From: Pseudomonas costantinii
GTDB lineage: Bacteria; Pseudomonadota; Gammaproteobacteria; Pseudomonadales; Pseudomonadaceae
Assembly (NCBI RefSeq): GCF_001870435.1
Contig: NZ_MDDR01000005.1
Coordinates: forward strand, 186,001 to 250,000
Length of the DNA: 64,000 nucleotides
Reading direction: 5' to 3'
The stretch's first letter is position 1. Each line of letters opens with the position of its first letter. The notes beneath the pieces were generated by a model. That model saw only the letters and a list, made by a program, of their open reading frames with translations, was not told the DNA's origin and did no database searches. Below are positions 35,607-45,630 of this stretch, piece by piece. Position numbers and translations under genes: made by a program.

Positions 35607-36089
35607 GTGAACATCGAAAGGACTCAACATATCGGCCATTACGGGGTCACCTTCACGGTGCTACGTTTTGTCGTCTCGCCTGCCAATCACTCTGCACTGA
35701 CAAACCTCTGCCTGTTGGAAGCAGGTGCGCCTGCAAATGAGGTGCGCCAAAGACTCGTAGATCTCTACAGAAAAATGCTTGCTCGAGATTTACCTTGCAA
35801 AATGACTGTTGCTATCTCCAAACCGCTGACCCGGCAACAAGCTGACTTACTCAACATTCGTGGGGAGATCGTTGCAGGATTAATCAGCGGCGCCGTGTCA
35901 GCACCAATGAGCCTTGCATCTCCTGCCGCTGGGTTCGCCTCTGGTGCAGCTGCCGGCCTAATTATTAAAGGGGTCATTCGCAGCTATCACGCCGGTGATG
36001 TGGTAATCGGCCTCGACGCACAGGTCAACGGCGGAATTGGTCCCCAGCGATCACTGTCGGCCATGGTCCGGCAGTTCCAGGGTGGCTAA
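35607..36089 (+). CDS. Unrecognised protein with hydrophobic Gly/Ala-rich hairpin
   Basis: This is a 160-residue protein with GTG as apparent start and no strong ribosome-binding site. The N-terminal ~80 residues are soluble and mixed. Residues ~92-128 are a hydrophobic Ala/Gly/Ser-rich double segment (IVAGLISGAVSAPMSLASPA followed by GFASGAAAGLIIKGVI) that could insert as a helical hairpin. The C-terminus is polar. I recognise no family. It is the first gene of a tight cluster with two DUF1493 genes (four bases to the next start). Bacteriocin-like and channel-type toxins share such hairpins, but that role is speculation. Confidence 0.65.
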   Translation: MNIERTQHIGHYGVTFTVLRFVVSPANHSALTNLCLLEAGAPANEVRQRLVDLYRKMLARDLPCKMTVAISKPLTRQQADLLNIRGEIVAGLISGAVSAPMSLASPAAGFASGAAAGLIIKGVIRSYHAGDVVIGLDAQVNGGIGPQRSLSAMVRQFQGG

Positions 36090-36093
36090 TGCA

Positions 36094-36738
36094 ATGAATG
36101 AATACCTTCAATGGATCAACCTGCTGCCTCTTCTCGCACTGGCCGTCATAGTCGACAGAACAATAAAGAGGCCCTTACTCAGAAGATGGCTTGGACTCTG
36201 CCTATTGGTAGCGGGCCCAACGCTTCTGTTATATGCCACCTCCTGGATCAGAGAGGCACAGCTTGAAAGCCTGCCGATAGTCGCCTTCGTGACAGGCATC
36301 GGGTTATTGAGCACCCAAAATATCTATTGCAGGGCTAAAACCACTCACCCTTTATTCATCGCCCCAACCTTGAACCTTGCGCCGGGTTTTCCTGATGACC
36401 CGCTCATGCTCCATCTCTTGCAAATTTTGCATGAGGGTATCGGTCTGCCCAAACACAAAACCATCTCCCTCGACACGTCAGTCAATCACGATCTCGGGTG
36501 TAATCGTGTCGAAGCCAAGCAATTGATGGCATTACTGAAGCTGGATTTCGGTATGAGACTAGGTGACTACAACAGCAACCGCTACTTCAAGCGTCGCGGC
36601 TTTGATGCATATTTGCGATATGTGGAAAAAGGCAGCGCGAGAAAGCGCCCTCTAACCATCGAAATGCTCTACCAAGCCGTCAAAGCCAAGTACTGGGACA
36701 CCCGGAAACTCGAAGCGAAGGCGTACCAGGAACCATGA
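36094..36738 (+). CDS. Membrane-anchored DUF1493-family protein, copy 1
   Basis: This 214-residue protein has three N-terminal hydrophobic segments (NLLPLLALAVIV, LGLCLLVAGPTLLLYATSW and LPIVAFVTGIGLLSTQ; residues ~7-85). They are followed by a C-terminal DUF1493 domain (~98-210) with GLPKHKTISLDTSVNHDLG, VEAKQLMALL, RYFKRRGFD and PLTIEMLYQAV. DUF1493 is related in sequence pattern to acyl-carrier proteins, but the phosphopantetheine serine motif (DSL) is replaced here by NRVEA. The ATG is 36094, four bases after the previous stop, and its own stop overlaps the next start (ATGA). Function is unknown. Confidence 0.75.
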   Translation: MNEYLQWINLLPLLALAVIVDRTIKRPLLRRWLGLCLLVAGPTLLLYATSWIREAQLESLPIVAFVTGIGLLSTQNIYCRAKTTHPLFIAPTLNLAPGFPDDPLMLHLLQILHEGIGLPKHKTISLDTSVNHDLGCNRVEAKQLMALLKLDFGMRLGDYNSNRYFKRRGFDAYLRYVEKGSARKRPLTIEMLYQAVKAKYWDTRKLEAKAYQEP

Positions 36739-37280
36739 ATTTCTGCCTGCAATTAGTATGTTTTCTCGGGTTCTACCTGTTACTTCATTATCAAATTACT
36801 GACTGCCCCCTCAGAATGCCCTTCCTCCCTGTCCTTCGTATTCTTGATAGGTTTGGCACTCTTCATCACCCGAAACAAATACCGCCACCAACGCCCCCCT
36901 CACCCATTCCTGCGTGCCCCACCATGAATCTCGCCCCCAACTTCCCCGAAGACCCTGTCATGCAGCAACTCCTGCAACTGCTGCACGAAGAAATCGGCCT
37001 ACCGAAACACAAGACCCTCCGCCTGCAAACCTCAATCAATTTCGACCTCGACTGCGACGGCAGTGAGGCCAAGCAACTGATGGAAGCACTGGAGCAGGAA
37101 TTTGCGCTCGACCTGGGCGACTTCGACACTTATCGTTACTTCAACCCGCCGGGGTTTGATGTGTTTCTCAAGCGTCGGGCCAAGGGGCGCGGCGAAAAAG
37201 TGCCGCTGACCCTCAGCATGCTCTACCTGGCCATCAAGACCCACAGCTGGGATACGCAGACGCTGGAAAACCTGAGCTAA
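36735..37280 (+). CDS. DUF1493-family protein with N-terminal anchor, copy 2
   Basis: This 181-residue paralogue of the preceding protein has a single N-terminal hydrophobic segment (LQLVCFLGFYLLLHY), a proline-rich linker (KQIPPPTPPSPIPACP) and a C-terminal DUF1493 domain sharing GLPKHKT, SEAKQLM, LGDF, RYF and PLTxxMLY with copy 1. The ATG overlaps the stop of copy 1. A second ATG at 36924 aligns with the start of the domain and would give a soluble 118-residue form. The codon choice is markedly more GC-rich after ~36920 than before, hinting at a composite origin. Function is unknown. Confidence 0.75.
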   Translation: MNFCLQLVCFLGFYLLLHYQITDCPLRMPFLPVLRILDRFGTLHHPKQIPPPTPPSPIPACPTMNLAPNFPEDPVMQQLLQLLHEEIGLPKHKTLRLQTSINFDLDCDGSEAKQLMEALEQEFALDLGDFDTYRYFNPPGFDVFLKRRAKGRGEKVPLTLSMLYLAIKTHSWDTQTLENLS

Positions 37281-37297
37281 AACACTAAGGACCTTAC

Positions 37298-38161
37298 ATG
37301 GACGTAATGATGGGCCTGCTGGCCGCCCTGCTCTGGGGCGGCACGGATTTTCTCGTGGGCCTCAACGCCCGAGCCGTAGGCGTTAAACGCGCGGTGTATT
37401 TCGGCCAAGCCCTGGGCTTCCTGATCATGACCCTGCTGCTGGTCATTCTCCCAAGCTTGCTGTTCAAATCCCTGGAAGCTCCACTGAGCATCTGGCTCCT
37501 CGGCATCGCCGCCGCCCTGCTCACCGTCTCCGGCGCCCTGGCGCTGTCCAAGGCCTTCGCCCTTGGCAAAGCCGCCATTGTCGCGCCGCTGGTGACGTCC
37601 TACGGCGTGGTGACCACCTTGCTGTCCTGGGCCAGCGGTGAGCACATCAGCCTGACACAACTGGGCTGCATCGCCGTGTGCGTGATCGGCGTGATCCTCT
37701 CCAGTATCCACAAGGACAACGGCGTCCCCCACAACAACCCACGCCTGTCCATCGCCTACGCCATGCTCGCTGCTTTGCTGTATGGCACCAGCTTCTGGCT
37801 CCAAGGCCGCTATACATTGCCGGCGCTGGGGCCGATCACCATGCTGTGGTTGGGTTACCTGGTGGGCCTCTGCGTGCTGGTGATGATGGTGCTTAAGATC
37901 AAAGACGGCCTGAAGATCCCGCCGCTGAAAAACTGCGCGACGTTGACCGGGGCAAGCCTGATGAACCTGGGTGGATTCTCGGCGTTTTCGTGGGGGGCAA
38001 TGGCCGGGTCGGTTTCGGTGGTGACGGTGATCAGTACGTTATCGGGTGGGATTGCGGCGATTTTGGGGTTTGTATTTTTCAAGGAGCGGCTGTCGGCCGT
38101 GCAAGTGCTGGGTGTGGTGTTGGTGCTGGTCGGCGCGGTGGTGTTGCACATCGCCGACTAA
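37298..38161 (+). CDS. DMT/EamA-family transporter
   Basis: This 287-residue inner-membrane protein has ten predicted hydrophobic helices in two homologous halves, each an EamA domain. Signatures are LLAALLWGGTDFLVG at the N-terminus, the end of the first half at LGCIAVCVIGVILSSI, and GFVFFKERLSAVQVLGVVLVLVGAVVL at the end. Drug/metabolite transporters export diverse small molecules; the substrate is unknown. It begins 17 bases after the second DUF1493 gene, so readthrough is possible. A strong terminator follows. Confidence 0.88.
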   Translation: MDVMMGLLAALLWGGTDFLVGLNARAVGVKRAVYFGQALGFLIMTLLLVILPSLLFKSLEAPLSIWLLGIAAALLTVSGALALSKAFALGKAAIVAPLVTSYGVVTTLLSWASGEHISLTQLGCIAVCVIGVILSSIHKDNGVPHNNPRLSIAYAMLAALLYGTSFWLQGRYTLPALGPITMLWLGYLVGLCVLVMMVLKIKDGLKIPPLKNCATLTGASLMNLGGFSAFSWGAMAGSVSVVTVISTLSGGIAAILGFVFFKERLSAVQVLGVVLVLVGAVVLHIAD

Positions 38162-38175
38162 ACCCTGCGCGCACA

Positions 38176-38203
38176 AAAAAGCCGCCTCTAGAGGCGGCTT
38201 TTT
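38176..38203. terminator. Bidirectional terminator between transporter and pckA
   Basis: GCCGCCTC and GAGGCGGC pair around a two-base TA loop, with A6 before and T5 after the stem. It serves both converging genes. Confidence 0.92.
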
Positions 38204-38218
38204 CACAACGGCTAAGTC

Positions 38219-39760
38219 TTACAACTTAGGACCCGCAGCCTTGATCGCATCGCTCACTTCAAACTTCTTGAAGTTCTCAACGAACAGACCCGCCAGCGCC
38301 TTCGCCGCTTCGTCGTACGCAGCTTTGTCAGCCCAGGTGTTACGTGGGTTCAACAGGCCTGTATCAACACCCGGTACGGCCAATGGCACGTCCAGGTTAA
38401 CGGTGTCGAGGTGTTCGGTTTCAGCACCGATCAACGCACCGCTCTGGATCGCTGCGATTACGCCGCGAGTGGTCGGGATGTTGAAGCGTTTGCCGACGCC
38501 GTAGCCGCCGCCGGTCCAGCCGGTGTTGACTAGGTAGACCTTGGAGCCGAAGCCGCGGATGCGCTTGATCAGCAGCTCTGCGTATTCGCCGGCCGGGCGC
38601 GGGAAGAACGGTGCGCCGAAGCAGGTGGAGAAGGTCGACTTGATGCCGGTGCCGGAACCCATTTCGGTCGAGCCCACCAGAGCAGTGTAGCCGGACAGGA
38701 AGTGATAGGCCGCTTGTTCTTCGCTGAGGATCGACACTGGCGGCAGTACGCCGGTCAGGTCACAGGTCAGGAAGATCACCGCGTTTGGCTCACCACCGAG
38801 GTTTTTCTCGGAGCGCTTGGCAACGTGTTCCAGCGGGTAGGCGGCGCGGCTGTTCTGGGTAAGGCTGACGTCGGCGTAGTCGGCGTGCTTGGCATCGTCG
38901 ATTACAACGTTTTCCAGCACGGCACCGTGCTTGATGGCTTTCCAGATAACCGGCTCGTTCTTCTCGGACAGGTCGATGCACTTGGCATAGCAACCACCTT
39001 CGATGTTGAACACTACGCCCTCGCCCCAACCGTGTTCGTCGTCACCGATCAGGTAACGGCTTTCGTCGGCGGACAGGGTGGTCTTGCCAGTGCCGGACAG
39101 ACCAAAGAACAGGGTCACGTCGCCTGCTTCGCCGATGTTGGCGGCGCAGTGCATCGGCAGTACGTCGGCGGCCGGCAGCAGGAAGTTCTGCACCGAGAAC
39201 ATGGCTTTCTTCATTTCACCGGCGTAACGCATGCCGGCGATCAGCACTTTTTTCTGGGCGAAGTTGAGGATCACGCAACCGTCGGAGTTGGTGCCGTCAC
39301 GCTCTGGCACGCATTCGAAGTTGGCCACGTTGAGTACTTGCCACTCTTCACGGCCGGCCGGGTTGTACTGGGCCGGGTTGATGAACAGGCAACGACCGAA
39401 CAGGTTCTGCCAGGCAGTCTGGGTGGTCATCTTCACGGCCAGGTAGTGGTCTTGCGCAGCACCTACATGAACGTGGGAAACGAAATGCTCTTGCGCGTTG
39501 TTGAATGCCTCGACGCGAGCCCACAGGGCATCGAACTTGTCGGCCGGGAACTTGCGGTTGATCGGGCCCCAGGCAATGGAAGCCTGGGTGGACGGCTCTT
39601 CAACGATGAAACGGTCGACCGGCGAACGGCCGGTACGGTGACCGGTACGTACGACCAGCGCGCCGGTATCGGCAAGCTCGCCCTCACCACGGCTCAGGGC
39701 TTCTTTAACCAGATCGTCAACACTCAGATCGGTGTATACGGCGTTATTGGCTTGCGTCAT
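38219..39760 (-). CDS. pckA: Phosphoenolpyruvate carboxykinase (ATP)
   Basis: This 513-residue enzyme converts oxaloacetate and ATP to PEP, ADP and CO2, the entry to gluconeogenesis. Conserved parts are [32 protein letters not shown], the kinase-1a P-loop [13 protein letters not shown] (around residues 240-252), the kinase-2 region GDDEHGW, and the adenine-binding [14 protein letters not shown]. Length is typical of the ATP-dependent form. It is transcribed alone and is convergent with the DMT transporter. The following hslO and hslR genes lie upstream on the same strand, as in PAO1. Confidence 0.97.
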   Translation of the reverse strand: MTQANNAVYTDLSVDDLVKEALSRGEGELADTGALVVRTGHRTGRSPVDRFIVEEPSTQASIAWGPINRKFPADKFDALWARVEAFNNAQEHFVSHVHVGAAQDHYLAVKMTTQTAWQNLFGRCLFINPAQYNPAGREEWQVLNVANFECVPERDGTNSDGCVILNFAQKKVLIAGMRYAGEMKKAMFSVQNFLLPAADVLPMHCAANIGEAGDVTLFFGLSGTGKTTLSADESRYLIGDDEHGWGEGVVFNIEGGCYAKCIDLSEKNEPVIWKAIKHGAVLENVVIDDAKHADYADVSLTQNSRAAYPLEHVAKRSEKNLGGEPNAVIFLTCDLTGVLPPVSILSEEQAAYHFLSGYTALVGSTEMGSGTGIKSTFSTCFGAPFFPRPAGEYAELLIKRIRGFGSKVYLVNTGWTGGGYGVGKRFNIPTTRGVIAAIQSGALIGAETEHLDTVNLDVPLAVPGVDTGLLNPRNTWADKAAYDEAAKALAGLFVENFKKFEVSDAIKAAGPKL

Positions 39761-39939
39761 GAGGTTCCCCGTCGGCCTAAGGCCGAGTGCTCCGAACGTT
39801 TTGTAGTAGAAAGTTGCGCACTACTACCGCGAAAAAAGTGGGCCGGATTATGCCAGAAAAGCCCAAAAAGAGTAGGGCCCTCCCGTCAGAACTGCGCTAA
39901 TCCGGCGTTTGTCAGGTGATTTACCTGTGCTTAAACGTT

Positions 39940-40842
39940 TTAGTGGCGGGTATCGGAAGGGGTGTCGATGCCTGCTCCGGCGAACAATTGGGCTACATCA
40001 GCCGCATCGAACAGGTAGCGCTGGTTACAGAACTGGCAGTCGATCTCGATATTGCCACCGTGTTCCACCACCAGATTCTGCGCATCTTCCAGGCCCAGGC
40101 TGACCAAGGCATTGGCCGAGCGCTCACGCGAGCAACTGCAGCGAAAGCGCAGACCCTGTGCGTCAAATAGACGCACGGCCTCCTCATGGTAGAGGCGGTG
40201 CAGGATGGTTTCGTTGTCCAGACCCAGCAGTTCTTCAGCGGTCAGGGTACCGGCCAGGGCGGTCAGCTTGCGCCAGCTATCGGTGCGCTCATCGTCGTCC
40301 TTGATGCGGTCAGCCGGCAATTGCTGCAACAGCAGGCCACGGGCGCGCTTGCCATCGGCGTTGAGCCAGAACTTGGTGCCGACTTGCTGGGACATCACGA
40401 AATAGTTGGTGAAGCAGTCCGACAGGGTTTCACCGTCGAGGTCGACGATGCCCTGGTAGCGCTGGCCTTCCGTCGGATCGACGGTGATCGCCAGCACGCC
40501 GTTGGCCATCAGGTCGCTCAGGGTCGCGTCCGGGGCGATCCGATCGGCGTCGTAACGGGCCAAGCCACGGATTTCACGCTCGCTGGAGCATTCGATCATC
40601 AGCATCGGGACCGGGCCTTCGGAACGGGCCTGCAGGATCAGCAAACCGTCGAACTTCATGGTGCCTACCAGCAGCGCCGCCGCCGCCATCAGCTCACCGA
40701 GCAGTTGCGCGACCGGCTCCGGATAGGGGTGCTTGGCAAGGACTTCGGCATAGCTGCGCTCCAGCGAGACCAGTTCGCCGCGGGCGTCGCTGTCGTCGAA
40801 GATGAAGCGTTGGGTGAAGTCGGTATCCGGTAGATCAGTCAT
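39940..40842 (-). CDS. hslO: Redox-regulated molecular chaperone Hsp33
   Basis: This 300-residue chaperone is activated by oxidation. The zinc-binding redox switch near the C-terminus consists of CSCSRER (around residue 232) and CQFCNQRY (around 265), together the four cysteines that coordinate Zn. The N-terminal substrate-binding domain includes [19 protein letters not shown]. The frame opens at 40878, but the ATG at 40842 ([15 protein letters not shown]) gives the usual Hsp33 N-terminus. It pairs with hslR upstream, a conserved arrangement. Confidence 0.94.
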   Translation of the reverse strand: MTDLPDTDFTQRFIFDDSDARGELVSLERSYAEVLAKHPYPEPVAQLLGELMAAAALLVGTMKFDGLLILQARSEGPVPMLMIECSSEREIRGLARYDADRIAPDATLSDLMANGVLAITVDPTEGQRYQGIVDLDGETLSDCFTNYFVMSQQVGTKFWLNADGKRARGLLLQQLPADRIKDDDERTDSWRKLTALAGTLTAEELLGLDNETILHRLYHEEAVRLFDAQGLRFRCSCSRERSANALVSLGLEDAQNLVVEHGGNIEIDCQFCNQRYLFDAADVAQLFAGAGIDTPSDTRH

Positions 40843-40949
40843 AGGTCTGGGTATCTGAATTGAAGAGTGTTGACGCAAAGATGGTGCAGTTTATGAACAA
40901 TCCGGGTTTCTTCCAAGCCAAGCGACGGCTCGGGCGATTACCGGTGGCC

Positions 40950-41357
40950 TCAATCGTCGTTGCCGCTGCCGCGAAACTTGAACAGGTCGCGGCGCTGTTT
41001 TTTGCTGGGTTTGCCATCAGTCGTCATGCCCACAGCGCCTGCTTTGCGCATCGCCGCAGCATTTTCGCGTTTGGCGATACTGGCTTCTGTTTCGGTGTAC
41101 AGCGCCTGCGCCTCGGGCGCGCCACGGCGCACGATGGAAAGTGCCTGGACCACAACGGTCTTTTCATCAAACCCGGTACGAATCTGAAACTCATCACCGA
41201 CGCGCGGTTCCTTGCCCGGCTTGCAGCGTTCACCGCGATGGTGCACCTTGCCACTCTCGATGGCGGCCTTGGCCAGGGCACGGGTTTTATAGAAGCGCGC
41301 AGCCCATAGCCACTTGTCCAAACGGACCTTTTCTTCCTCTTCCTGCTTTTGAGCCAC
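40950..41357 (-). CDS. hslR: Ribosome-associated heat-shock protein Hsp15 (S4 domain)
   Basis: This 135-residue RNA-binding protein recycles stalled 50S subunits carrying nascent chains. The S4 domain starts at VRLDKWLWAARFYKTRALAKAAIESG and is followed by the basic C-terminal tail (KPSKKQRRDLFKFRG). The start is the GTG at 41357, preceded by GAGGAA at the right distance; upstream in-frame codons to 41423 lack a ribosome-binding site and are not conserved-looking. Confidence 0.93.
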   Translation of the reverse strand: MAQKQEEEEKVRLDKWLWAARFYKTRALAKAAIESGKVHHRGERCKPGKEPRVGDEFQIRTGFDEKTVVVQALSIVRRGAPEAQALYTETEASIAKRENAAAMRKAGAVGMTTDGKPSKKQRRDLFKFRGSGNDD

Positions 41358-41656
41358 TTGAATTCCTCGCTTTGAAAAATGTCGCAACTTTACCGTTGAA
41401 ACCCTTCGACGCATAAACCCCAAGGCTCACCTAAGATACGCCAAGCACCACGGGATTTGCGTGACTTTCCCTTACCCCCGATTGATTTCAGAGGCCTGAG
41501 AGATATCTGTCGCCATTTCCGGAATATTCTGCGTGAATACCGCGAAATCGGCGCCGAACCCTCGATAAAGGTTTGGGGATTGTCACAATCCATGCGCAGT
41601 TGGGCGTTACTGTCCTCGACGACTACGAAACATTTCTGAATGACCGGTTACCCATA

Positions 41657-42139
41657 TTGAAGACATTTGACCATTTGACCGTTGTCGGTCTGCGTGAGTG
41701 GGTGGCACTTCCCGACCTGGGAGTGGCTGGCCTGCGCGCGAAGATCGACACCGGTGCCAGCACCTCGAGCCTGCATGCCACCGATATCGAGCCCTTTGAG
41801 CGCGACGGTGAGAAGTGGGTGCGCTTTACCGCGCACCTGGGCAGCGTGGTGCAACTGCGTCACCGCCGCTGCGAAGCGCCCCTGGTGACGATGAAAACCA
41901 TCAAGAGCTCCAACGGCCATGCGCAGGTGCGCTACGTGATCAGCACCACCCTGGCACTGGGTGATCGGGTATGGCGGGTGGAATTCACCCTAGCCTGCCG
42001 CAAAGCCATGCGTTACCGCCTGCTGCTCGGCTCCAAAGCGTTGATTGACGGCCAGTTGGTGGTCAATCCCGGTATCAAGTACGTTCAAGACAAGCCGGTG
42101 TTCCCGGTCTCTACTATTTCTGCCCCAGGTGCTGCATGA
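41657..42139 (+). CDS. rimB: RimB-type ATP-dependent zinc-protease family protein
   Basis: This protein of about 160 residues (PF05618-type, retropepsin-like fold) has the aspartic-protease-like motif [16 protein letters not shown] (D-T-G). The start is probably the TTG at 41657, giving [22 protein letters not shown], the typical N-terminus; the frame is open from 41573. In P. fluorescens SBW25 the equivalent gene is rimB, whose product acts with RimK in modifying ribosomal protein S6. Its stop overlaps the rimK start (ATGA), so the two are coupled. No EAL-domain rimA gene is seen upstream. Confidence 0.82.
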   Translation: MKTFDHLTVVGLREWVALPDLGVAGLRAKIDTGASTSSLHATDIEPFERDGEKWVRFTAHLGSVVQLRHRRCEAPLVTMKTIKSSNGHAQVRYVISTTLALGDRVWRVEFTLACRKAMRYRLLLGSKALIDGQLVVNPGIKYVQDKPVFPVSTISAPGAA

Positions 42140-43041
42140 AGATTGCTGTGCTGTCGCGAAACCCGCGTCTGTATTCCACCCGCCGCCTGGTCGAGGCCGG
42201 CACCGAACGTGGCCATGAAATGGTGGTGATCGACACGTTGCGTGCCTACATGAACATTGCCAGCCACAAGCCGCAGATCCACTACCGGGGCAAACCGCTG
42301 GAGGGGTTTGATGCAGTAATCCCGCGTATCGGCGCTTCGGTGACGTTTTACGGCTGCGCTGTGCTGCGCCAGTTTGAAATGATGGGGGTGTTCCCCCTGA
42401 ATGAGTCCGTGGCCATCGCGCGCTCGCGGGACAAGCTGCGCTCGCTGCAGTTGCTGTCGCGCCGGGGCATCGGCCTGCCGGTCACCGGTTTCGCCCACTC
42501 CCCGGATGACATCCCCGACCTGATCGAAATGGTCAACGGCGCGCCGTTGGTGATCAAGGTACTGGAAGGTACCCAGGGCATCGGTGTGGTGCTGTGCGAG
42601 ACGGCAACAGCAGCTGAGTCGGTGATCGAGGCCTTTATGGGCCTCAAGCAGAACATCATGGTGCAGGAATACATCAAGGAAGCTGGTGGTGCGGATATCC
42701 GCTGCTTCGTGGTGGGCGACAAGGTCATCGCAGCGATGAAACGCCAGGCCAAGCCAGGCGAGTTCCGCTCCAACCTGCACCGTGGCGGCAGCGCCAGCCT
42801 TATCAAGATCACCCCGGAAGAACGCATGACCGCGCTGCGGGCGGCCAAAGTGATGGGATTGAGCGTAGCGGGTGTGGATATCTTGCGATCCAACCATGGC
42901 CCCCTGGTGATGGAGGTGAATTCATCGCCGGGTCTGGAGGGGATTGAGACCACTACAGGTAAGGATGTCGCGGGGATCATCATTCAGCATCTGGAGAAGA
43001 ATGGCGGGCCGAATATGACGCGGACGAAGGGCAAGGGATAA
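42136..43041 (+). CDS. rimK: Ribosomal protein S6 glutamate ligase
   Basis: This 301-residue ATP-grasp ligase adds glutamate residues to the C-terminus of ribosomal protein S6. It starts [18 protein letters not shown]. The pre-ATP-grasp part contains [15 protein letters not shown]. The ATP-grasp core has [36 protein letters not shown], and the metal-binding [14 protein letters not shown]. Its length matches the family. In SBW25 RimK affects proteome composition and root colonisation (recall). A REP element follows directly. Confidence 0.96.
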   Translation: MKIAVLSRNPRLYSTRRLVEAGTERGHEMVVIDTLRAYMNIASHKPQIHYRGKPLEGFDAVIPRIGASVTFYGCAVLRQFEMMGVFPLNESVAIARSRDKLRSLQLLSRRGIGLPVTGFAHSPDDIPDLIEMVNGAPLVIKVLEGTQGIGVVLCETATAAESVIEAFMGLKQNIMVQEYIKEAGGADIRCFVVGDKVIAAMKRQAKPGEFRSNLHRGGSASLIKITPEERMTALRAAKVMGLSVAGVDILRSNHGPLVMEVNSSPGLEGIETTTGKDVAGIIIQHLEKNGGPNMTRTKGKG

Positions 43042-43057
43042 GCACTCGGTTAACCCG

Positions 43058-43085
43058 TGTGGGAGCAGGCAAGCCAGCTCCCACA
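43058..43085 (+). repeat. Single REP element
   Basis: TGTGGGAGC...GCTCCCACA lies between the convergent rimK and envZ genes, in the reverse orientation of the copies at 22111 and 32541 (the centre reads AGGCAAGCCA). Confidence 0.85.
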
Positions 43086-43103
43086 TTTGATTCGTGTTGT
43101 TTA

Positions 43104-44417
43104 TCAGACCGCGTCTCTGGGCAACATCAAGCCTAGCGGCAACCGCACGCGCGCTTCCAGGCCACCCTCTTCCCGGTTACGCAATTCAACATTGCCGCCA
43201 TGCATCGACGCGATCCGCCGAACAATCGCCAAACCCAGGCCAGTGCCCTTTCCACCCCGAGCACGATCGCCACGGGTGAAGGGGTTGAAGATACCTTCCA
43301 GCTCCGCCGGGTCGATACCGGCGCCACGGTCCATCACGCTCAACACTACATAGGGCGCGGTGCTGTCGCCTGACACATACGCCGCCACTTCCACATCCGA
43401 ACCGGCGTGATGCAAGGCGTTGCCAATCAGGTTGTTCAGCAGGCGCTTCATCGACACCCGACGCAACGCAAACGGCTGGATCGGCTCCAGACGCATGCGT
43501 ACCTGTTCGCCGTTCTGGTTGTAGGGCGCCACTACTTCACGGACCAAATCCGTCAGATCGACTTCCTCCACCACCTCATCACGGCCATCGCGGATAAACG
43601 CCAGGAACTGGTCGAGAATCGCGTCCATGTCCTCGATATCACGAACCATGTCGTCAGTCAGGTCGTTATGGTTGCCCATCAACTCAAGTGAAAGCCGCAA
43701 TCGCGTCAGCGGCGTGCGCAGATCATGGGACACGCCCGCCAGCATCAGCTCGCGCTCGCGCCCCGCCTGTTCGACATCCTCCGCCATCTGGTTGAACGCG
43801 CCATACACCTCAGTCATCTCGCTGGGCGTATCGCTGACCGGCAGGCGCACACTGCGCCCTTGCCCCAATTGGCGTGCAGCAAACACCAGGCGTTTAAGCG
43901 GTTGATTGAGTTGGCGCACGAAAATCCATGCAGATGCCGTTGAAAGCAGCCCGATGGCCAGGAACCAGCCCAGCACGTTCCAGATCTTCTGCCCTCGCAA
44001 CGGGTGCGGATACAACGGCACTTTCAGCCAATCCTGCCCCAGGCTCGGCGCTCGCACCCACAACGCGGGGGACACGTGCATGCGCAGGCGCACCTCGGTG
44101 TCTTCGCCCAACTCGGCCTGCATCTGGCGCTGGTAAATCTCACTGTAGGGCCAATGCTGCTCGCCCTCCGGCACGCCCGCCCCGGCTACACGAACCAGTG
44201 TGGCGGCCTTGGCGATCTTCTCGCGATTCTCAGGGTCTGCAGCCCAATAAGCCCGCAGCGTCAGGGCAACGCCGTGGCTGTACTGTCGATCCACCAGCAC
44301 GTCTTCGTTCATCAGCAGATAAACCAGCGTGAGCGCCTTGGAAAACAGAACGACGATCAGCACCAGCCAAAGGGTGCGAGAGAAGAAACTTTGTGGGAAC
44401 CACAGCGGGGTTTTCAT
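43104..44417 (-). CDS. envZ: Osmolarity-type sensor histidine kinase EnvZ (AmgS)
   Basis: This 437-residue inner-membrane kinase has TM1 at residues ~12-35, a periplasmic loop of about 110 residues, TM2 at ~148-166 and a HAMP domain (~167-220). The phospho-acceptor H231 lies in GVSHDLRTPLTRLRL, and the ATPase domain has NLIGNALHHAG, DRGAGID and GTGLGLAIV. It is paired with ompR upstream. In P. aeruginosa this pair is AmgRS, which responds to mistranslated membrane proteins and aminoglycosides (family knowledge). The 117-base gap between ompR and envZ is larger than usual. Confidence 0.93.
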   Translation of the reverse strand: MKTPLWFPQSFFSRTLWLVLIVVLFSKALTLVYLLMNEDVLVDRQYSHGVALTLRAYWAADPENREKIAKAATLVRVAGAGVPEGEQHWPYSEIYQRQMQAELGEDTEVRLRMHVSPALWVRAPSLGQDWLKVPLYPHPLRGQKIWNVLGWFLAIGLLSTASAWIFVRQLNQPLKRLVFAARQLGQGRSVRLPVSDTPSEMTEVYGAFNQMAEDVEQAGRERELMLAGVSHDLRTPLTRLRLSLELMGNHNDLTDDMVRDIEDMDAILDQFLAFIRDGRDEVVEEVDLTDLVREVVAPYNQNGEQVRMRLEPIQPFALRRVSMKRLLNNLIGNALHHAGSDVEVAAYVSGDSTAPYVVLSVMDRGAGIDPAELEGIFNPFTRGDRARGGKGTGLGLAIVRRIASMHGGNVELRNREEGGLEARVRLPLGLMLPRDAV

Positions 44418-44534
44418 AGGAGACAGCTAGACACCTTACAAGAACGAGCGGCGCTCGCAGAATTGCAGACGCCGGGCAGCCCGTCGACTCTCATGGAGCC
44501 AAACGCCGGGATGCCCGTGCCTGCAAAACATCGG

Positions 44535-45275
<741 letters not shown>

Positions 45276-45630
45276 TAGATGCTCCTCTTATCTCGGCGCG
45301 CATTATGGCGTAGCTGCCGTTATACGCACCGTGTGCATTGTTAGCAGATTTTTCCTCCAGTGCCAGTCAACCCGCGCCCTACAACCATCGGCAAGGTCCC
45401 CCCAAGGGCAGAACGCTGGTTATAATGCGGCGCCTTTGTGCAGGGCGACATCAGATATTTCCCGTTCACTGCACGGCTTTTTTTCACCCGTTCTCCGTGA
45501 CTTTTTCGATTTCGAGGGTCAATAGGCTGCCTCTTGACCCAGGCAGCGGCGCCAGTCGGGCCGCTCAACCAGCCTTGCAAGGCCTTGTTTTCCGGGCCTG
45601 CGAGCTGCTTTCAGAATTTCAGGTGGTTTT
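45276..45630. other. Divergent promoter region of ompR and tex
   Basis: No gene is visible. A TATAAT at 45421-45426 (GGTTATAATGCGG) is a possible -10 box for tex, without a convincing -35 at the right distance. It would give a ~200-base leader. Confidence 0.45.

Noticed and set aside
41457..41639. 60-codon frame considered as rimA
   Set aside because: Too short for an EAL domain, no ribosome-binding site, and overlaps the leader of rimB.
44418..44534. Terminator or regulatory RNA between ompR and envZ
   Set aside because: Short GC-rich complementarities exist but none forms a clear stem with a T-run; likely just a longer operon spacer.
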